64,000 nt of DNA, taken from assembly GCF_017255015.1 (NCBI RefSeq), contig NZ_JAFKCS010000004.1:62001-126000 (forward strand), given 5' to 3'. Below, piece after piece: positions 60,682 through 64,000 of the stretch. Every line of letters begins with the position of its first letter. Position 1 is the first letter of the stretch. The DNA is from Bowmanella yangjiangensis. Lineage in GTDB: Bacteria; Pseudomonadota; Gammaproteobacteria; Enterobacterales; Alteromonadaceae. The position numbers were made by a program, and so were the translations under genes. Below the pieces are notes generated by a model, which did not search any database, had not been told where the DNA came from, and saw only the letters and a list, made by a program, of their open reading frames with translations.

Positions 60682-61950
60682 GTGGAACAATCATTTCACC
60701 TTCAGTATGCGCTAGACACTTTTTACTTCCTGGTCTGTGGTGCCTTGGTTATGTGGATGGCGGCCGGCTTTGCCATGTTGGAAGCGGGTTTGGTTCGTGC
60801 CAAAAACACCACTGAAATTTTAACCAAGAATGTCGCTTTGTATGCCATCGCCTGCATTATGTATTTGGTTTGCGGTTACGCCATCATGTACGACGGTGAG
60901 CTGTTTCTGGCCGGTATCGGCAGTGTGGATGTGACCTCAACCTTAGGTGAGTTTGCCGGACGTGAGGATGGCTTCGAAGGCGGCGCAATCTATGCAAAAG
61001 CCTCTGATTTCTTCTTCCAGGTGGTATTTGTCGCCACTGCCATGAGCATAGTCTCCGGTGCGGTCGCTGAACGCATGAAGCTGTGGGCTTTCTTGTTGTT
61101 TGCGGTGGCAATGACGGGCTTCATCTATCCATTGGAAGGTAGCTGGACCTGGGGTGGTCAGGCGGTGTTTGGTATGTACGTTCTGGGCGACATGGGCTTC
61201 TCAGACTTTGCTGGCTCGGGCATCGTTCACTTAGCCGGTGCTGCTGCTGCGCTTGCCGGTGTGCTGCTACTCGGTGCGCGTAAGGGCAAGTACACCAAGG
61301 ACGGCAAAATTAATGCTATCCCCGGTTCAAACCTGCCATTGGCAACTCTGGGTACCTTTATCCTGTGGATGGGCTGGTTTGGTTTTAACGGTGGTTCGGT
61401 TTTGAAACTGGGCGATATTGCCAATGCCAACTCTGTGGCTATGGTGTTTCTGAATACCAATGCGGCGGCAGCAGCAGGCGCGGTGGCCGCATTGATTCTG
61501 GCTAAGGTATTGTTCAAAAAAGCAGATCTGACCATGGTGTTAAACGGTGCGCTGGCAGGATTGGTTGCCATTACGGCCGAGCCCTCCACACCAACTGCCT
61601 TACAGGCCAGCCTGTTTGGTGCAATTGGCGGTGTGTTGGTGGTGTTCTCCATTATTGCCCTGGATAAACTGAAAATCGATGACCCGGTAGGCGCCATCTC
61701 TGTGCATGGCACGGCAGGATTATTTGGATTGCTGATAGTTCCGCTGACCAACGATGGCTCGACTTTTGTCGGTCAGATTATGGGCGCTGCTACTATCTTC
61801 ATCTGGGTATTTGGTGCCAGTCTGGTGGTATGGGGCGTACTCAAAGCACTGATGGGGATCCGTGTCAGTGAAGAAGATGAGTATCAAGGGCTGGATATGG
61901 TGGACTGCGGATTGGAAGCCTATCCGGATTTCACTGGCTCACGTAAGTAA
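60682..61950 (+). CDS. amtB: Ammonium transporter AmtB
   Basis: 422 residues with 11 expected helices. Family motifs are AGFAMLEAGLVRAKNTTEIL, WGGQAVFG, GSGIVHLAGAAAALAG, WFGFNGGSVL and DDPVGAISVHGTAGLFGLL, including the paired pore histidines. Starts at GTG (60682) after AGGAGACGATAAAC. There is no long signal peptide, unlike E. coli AmtB. Carries ammonium inward and is gated by GlnK. Confidence 0.95.
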   Translation: MEQSFHLQYALDTFYFLVCGALVMWMAAGFAMLEAGLVRAKNTTEILTKNVALYAIACIMYLVCGYAIMYDGELFLAGIGSVDVTSTLGEFAGREDGFEGGAIYAKASDFFFQVVFVATAMSIVSGAVAERMKLWAFLLFAVAMTGFIYPLEGSWTWGGQAVFGMYVLGDMGFSDFAGSGIVHLAGAAAALAGVLLLGARKGKYTKDGKINAIPGSNLPLATLGTFILWMGWFGFNGGSVLKLGDIANANSVAMVFLNTNAAAAAGAVAALILAKVLFKKADLTMVLNGALAGLVAITAEPSTPTALQASLFGAIGGVLVVFSIIALDKLKIDDPVGAISVHGTAGLFGLLIVPLTNDGSTFVGQIMGAATIFIWVFGASLVVWGVLKALMGIRVSEEDEYQGLDMVDCGLEAYPDFTGSRK

Positions 61951-62060
61951 GGGATTTGGGGTAGAGCCGGATAAAAACAACATTAAGCTCTGACCCTCAC
62001 TGCGTTCTCTTAGGGGAACATTTGCCAGTCATGCTGGCTGACTTTTCCACTGTGTCCTTT

Positions 62061-62087
62061 GCCCCGGCGTTTGTCGGGGCTTTTTTT
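62061..62087 (+). terminator. Terminator of glnK-amtB
   Basis: GCCCCG (62061-62066) pairs with CGGGGC (62075-62080), followed by seven T. The rest of the roughly 320-base gap to the peroxidase gene holds AT-rich DNA with no recognisable gene. Confidence 0.9.
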
Positions 62088-62268
62088 ATGTGGATTCTGG
62101 CGTATATTATGTCGAATTATCTGAAAAGCAGTGCAATGACATTATTTTCAACAAGTTGCATTCATTTATCAGGCTGTTGATACATATCTGACAGTATGAG
62201 GTTGGCGGGAAAGAGAACAGCAGATTCTCAACCATCTGACCTTTATTCGGGGAATGAAGAGGAACCAC

Positions 62269-63192
62269 ATGTCGCAACCGCAAAAGGGTATCTGTGCAGA
62301 GCCCAACCTGCATGCGCTATATCTGCTATTTAACGTCACCGACGACGATACTGGTTTGATACGCCGCAAATTGGCTAAGATTCTCGATGTTTTCGAACAT
62401 TATGATGAAGAACACTATGAAGCCATGGTGTCGGGAGTGGTTGCCGTGGGCAGCAGCTACTGGATGGATTTATATCCCGGCCTTAACCCCAAGGAACTCT
62501 CACCTTTTCCGAATCTGGCCTGCGAAGATCGCCAGGCGCCGGTGGTGCCCTGTGATTTGTTTATCCAGATTCGCGCAGATCGAGCGGATATCTGTCACGC
62601 CGTGGGCGTGGAAGTCTATGAGCTACTGAAAGATCAGGCCGAACTTGTCGAGCAAACCAAAGGATTCCGCTATCTGGATGGGCGTGACTTACTTGGCTTT
62701 GTCGAAGGCGGTAACAATCCAAAAGGTATGAAGAAACTGTCGGTGGCGATAGTAGGGGATGACGATCCTGACTTTGCCGGTGGCAGTTATGTGCACGTAC
62801 AACGCTACCGTCACGACATGGACAGGTGGAACAGGGTCAATATTGCCGAACAGGAAGTGATCATCGGGCGTACCAAAGAGGATGATGTGGAATTTCCACT
62901 GGAAGATAGGGTGTTATACAGCCATAGCACCCGGACCAATCTGGTTGCTACGACCGGACGCCCTATAGAGATCTTGCGGCAAAGCATGCCATATGGCGAT
63001 ATGCAGAATCAGGGACTGTTTTTCGTCTCATGCTGCAAGAGCCCTAAGCCTTTTATGCAGATATTACACAGTCGAATAGTCGGTGACAGGCAAGGTAACT
63101 ATGACCGCTTACTGGACTACAGTGTGCCTGAAACCGGTGCGGCATTTTTTGCACCCTCTGTTCAGTTCATTAAAAAAGAGGCTAGACGCTAA
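62269..63192 (+). CDS. DyP-type (dye-decolorizing) heme peroxidase
   Basis: 307 residues, close to YfeX-like DyPs, with no signal peptide. Family features: GFRYLDGRDLLGFVEGGNNP, VHVQRYRHDMDRW, proximal heme histidine H219 in RVLYSHSTRTN and distal arginine in ILRQSMPYG. The catalytic motif normally reads GFxDGTxNP; here the aspartate is replaced by E146 and TEN by GNN. Activity may therefore differ from standard DyPs. ATG at 62269 follows GAGGAACCAC; an ATG five codons upstream is less likely. Single-gene unit between terminators. Confidence 0.9.
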   Translation: MSQPQKGICAEPNLHALYLLFNVTDDDTGLIRRKLAKILDVFEHYDEEHYEAMVSGVVAVGSSYWMDLYPGLNPKELSPFPNLACEDRQAPVVPCDLFIQIRADRADICHAVGVEVYELLKDQAELVEQTKGFRYLDGRDLLGFVEGGNNPKGMKKLSVAIVGDDDPDFAGGSYVHVQRYRHDMDRWNRVNIAEQEVIIGRTKEDDVEFPLEDRVLYSHSTRTNLVATTGRPIEILRQSMPYGDMQNQGLFFVSCCKSPKPFMQILHSRIVGDRQGNYDRLLDYSVPETGAAFFAPSVQFIKKEARR

Positions 63193-63222
63193 GCTAAGTT
63201 AATAGTGCAATGATGGAACATA

Positions 63223-63249
63223 AAAAAGGGCATTCAAAATGCCCTTTTT
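63223..63249. terminator. Bidirectional terminator
   Basis: AAAAAGGGCATT-CAA-AATGCCCTTTTT between the peroxidase gene and the convergent phosphatase gene. Confidence 0.9.
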
Positions 63250-63252
63250 CAA

Positions 63253-64000
63253 TTATTTAGCCAGTGACACCACTTCGTCCAGCGGCTGTCCGGTGGACTT
63301 ATCCGGGTAGGTAATCTTCATCAGCGCAGATAAGGTGACTGCCACATCTTCAGGTGAAACCTGACGACTGATACTGCGAGGTTTGACTTTCCAGCCGGTG
63401 AAGAATACTGGTACATGGGTGTCATACTTATACGGTGAGCCGTGTGTGGCAGCTGAGTATCCTTCAAACATGCTGGAAGGTGACTGAACTAAGACCACGT
63501 CACCTGCCCTGGAGGGTACGTAAGCCCGCTGAACTTTACTGCCAATAGGATCAAAAGACAGATCTTCGGTCATCAGTTGCTTGCGGGTAAACACGCGGGC
63601 GATACCTGGCAAGGTAGCGGCATGTTTAGCCACAGCCAACTGCACAGCGTGGATATCCAGTTTATTTTGTTCAATCAATGCCAGGTCCAGATACAAAAAT
63701 GGCATAGAGGTTCTGCTTACCAGCTTGCCTTCAATACCAAATTGTTCGGCTAACTCTTGGTTGATTGCCTCAAACTGCTTACCTGTGTTGCCTCTGAAAC
63801 CCGCAAAGCCAATGCTTTTCTTGTACTCAGGAATGGCGTCCACGCCATGATCCGCAGACAGGGCAATCAGTACATTGTCCAGGCCAACCTGCTTATCCAG
63901 GAAGCTGAAGAAATCCGCCAAAGTACGGTCCAGATTCATCAGATTATCTTCTGCCTCCAGACTATTTGGGCCGAACATATGACCTATATAGTCATTGGTT
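63253..64000 (-). CDS. Alkaline phosphatase-superfamily enzyme (C-terminal part, cut by window edge)
   Basis: The frame is open to base 64000, giving 248 residues of the C-terminal half. It begins NDYIGHMFGPNSLEAEDNLM, the metal-binding segment of type I phosphodiesterase/PafA-like alkaline phosphatases, and continues with LIALSADHGVDAIPEYKKS with the D-H metal pair. Later come YVPSRAGDVVLVQSPSSMFE, SAATHGSPYKYDTHVPVFFT with another metal histidine, and a C-terminal helix. It most likely releases phosphate from organic esters in the periplasm. The upstream signal peptide and nucleophile are outside the window. Confidence 0.88.
   Translation of the reverse strand, partial: TNDYIGHMFGPNSLEAEDNLMNLDRTLADFFSFLDKQVGLDNVLIALSADHGVDAIPEYKKSIGFAGFRGNTGKQFEAINQELAEQFGIEGKLVSRTSMPFLYLDLALIEQNKLDIHAVQLAVAKHAATLPGIARVFTRKQLMTEDLSFDPIGSKVQRAYVPSRAGDVVLVQSPSSMFEGYSAATHGSPYKYDTHVPVFFTGWKVKPRSISRQVSPEDVAVTLSALMKITYPDKSTGQPLDEVVSLAK

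Overview
This window looks like chromosomal DNA of a free-living, aerobic, aquatic gammaproteobacterium, most likely an Alteromonadales member near Alteromonas or Shewanella. The evidence is the combination of a DUF3718 protein, a siderophore-type TonB receptor, a PepSY/DUF2271/DUF4198 iron operon, DbpA, a type II PyrC, GlnK-AmtB, Cti, OMPLA, a PEP-CTERM protein and multidomain c-di-GMP enzymes. This placement is inferred from gene content and style. No rRNA, tRNA, CRISPR array, transposase or integrase was seen.

Layout. 1-1.2 kb: 5' part of a branched-chain aminotransferase, a possible gene relic and a DUF3718 protein. 1.3-8.8 kb: a self-contained efflux module with twin palindromes, a sigma-54 promoter, a 33-residue membrane peptide, a MacA-like adaptor, an ABC ATPase, two FtsX-type permeases, an NtrC-type regulator and its histidine kinase. 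8.9-14 kb: a NagX-like membrane protein, a Fur-associated cytochrome c-FTR1 iron permease, an outer-membrane barrel and a TauE/SafE exporter. 14.1-18.4 kb: a LacI-type regulator next to a broken GH92 mannosidase and a TonB receptor relic with its middle deleted, with a GGDEF-EAL enzyme between them. This is probably a glycan-use locus in decay. 18.4-25.6 kb: iron region with a TonB receptor, an MFS protein, and PepSY, DUF2271 and DUF4198 proteins, followed by a DUF4382 lipoprotein and a structured, possibly transcribed, intergenic element.

25.9-29.8 kb: a GbsR/MarR regulator leading a cyanide-insensitive type bd quinol oxidase (cioAB), then an SDR protein. 29.9-34 kb: a MocR regulator facing a gene run of FMN-binding (PNPOx-like, PaiB-like), ABM, XRE-cupin and GNAT proteins. 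34-41 kb: small membrane protein, fatty acid cis/trans isomerase, serine hydrolase, and a beta-propeller GGDEF sensor. 41.2-49.4 kb: pyrC, a periplasmic binding protein, a NaChBac-type sodium channel, dbpA, an ABC exporter, a PEP-CTERM protein whose sorting tail is out of frame, and an unknown protein. 49.6-59.2 kb: cytochrome c, a PNPOx-GAF-winged-helix fusion with a PNPOx partner, a four-gene run (hemerythrin plus three envelope proteins of unknown role), a transglutaminase-TPR lipoprotein and an M28 peptidase. 59.2-64 kb: pldA, NtrC sites and a sigma-54 promoter before glnK-amtB, a DyP peroxidase with an altered catalytic motif, and part of an alkaline phosphatase-type enzyme.

Genes are tightly packed. 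Several adjacent genes overlap by 1-4 bases, and three convergent pairs overlap at their stop codons or tails. The observations most worth following are the sigma-54 efflux module, the out-of-frame PEP-CTERM tail, the unknown envelope operon, the PNPOx-GAF-wHTH fusion and the structured element near 25.8 kb.
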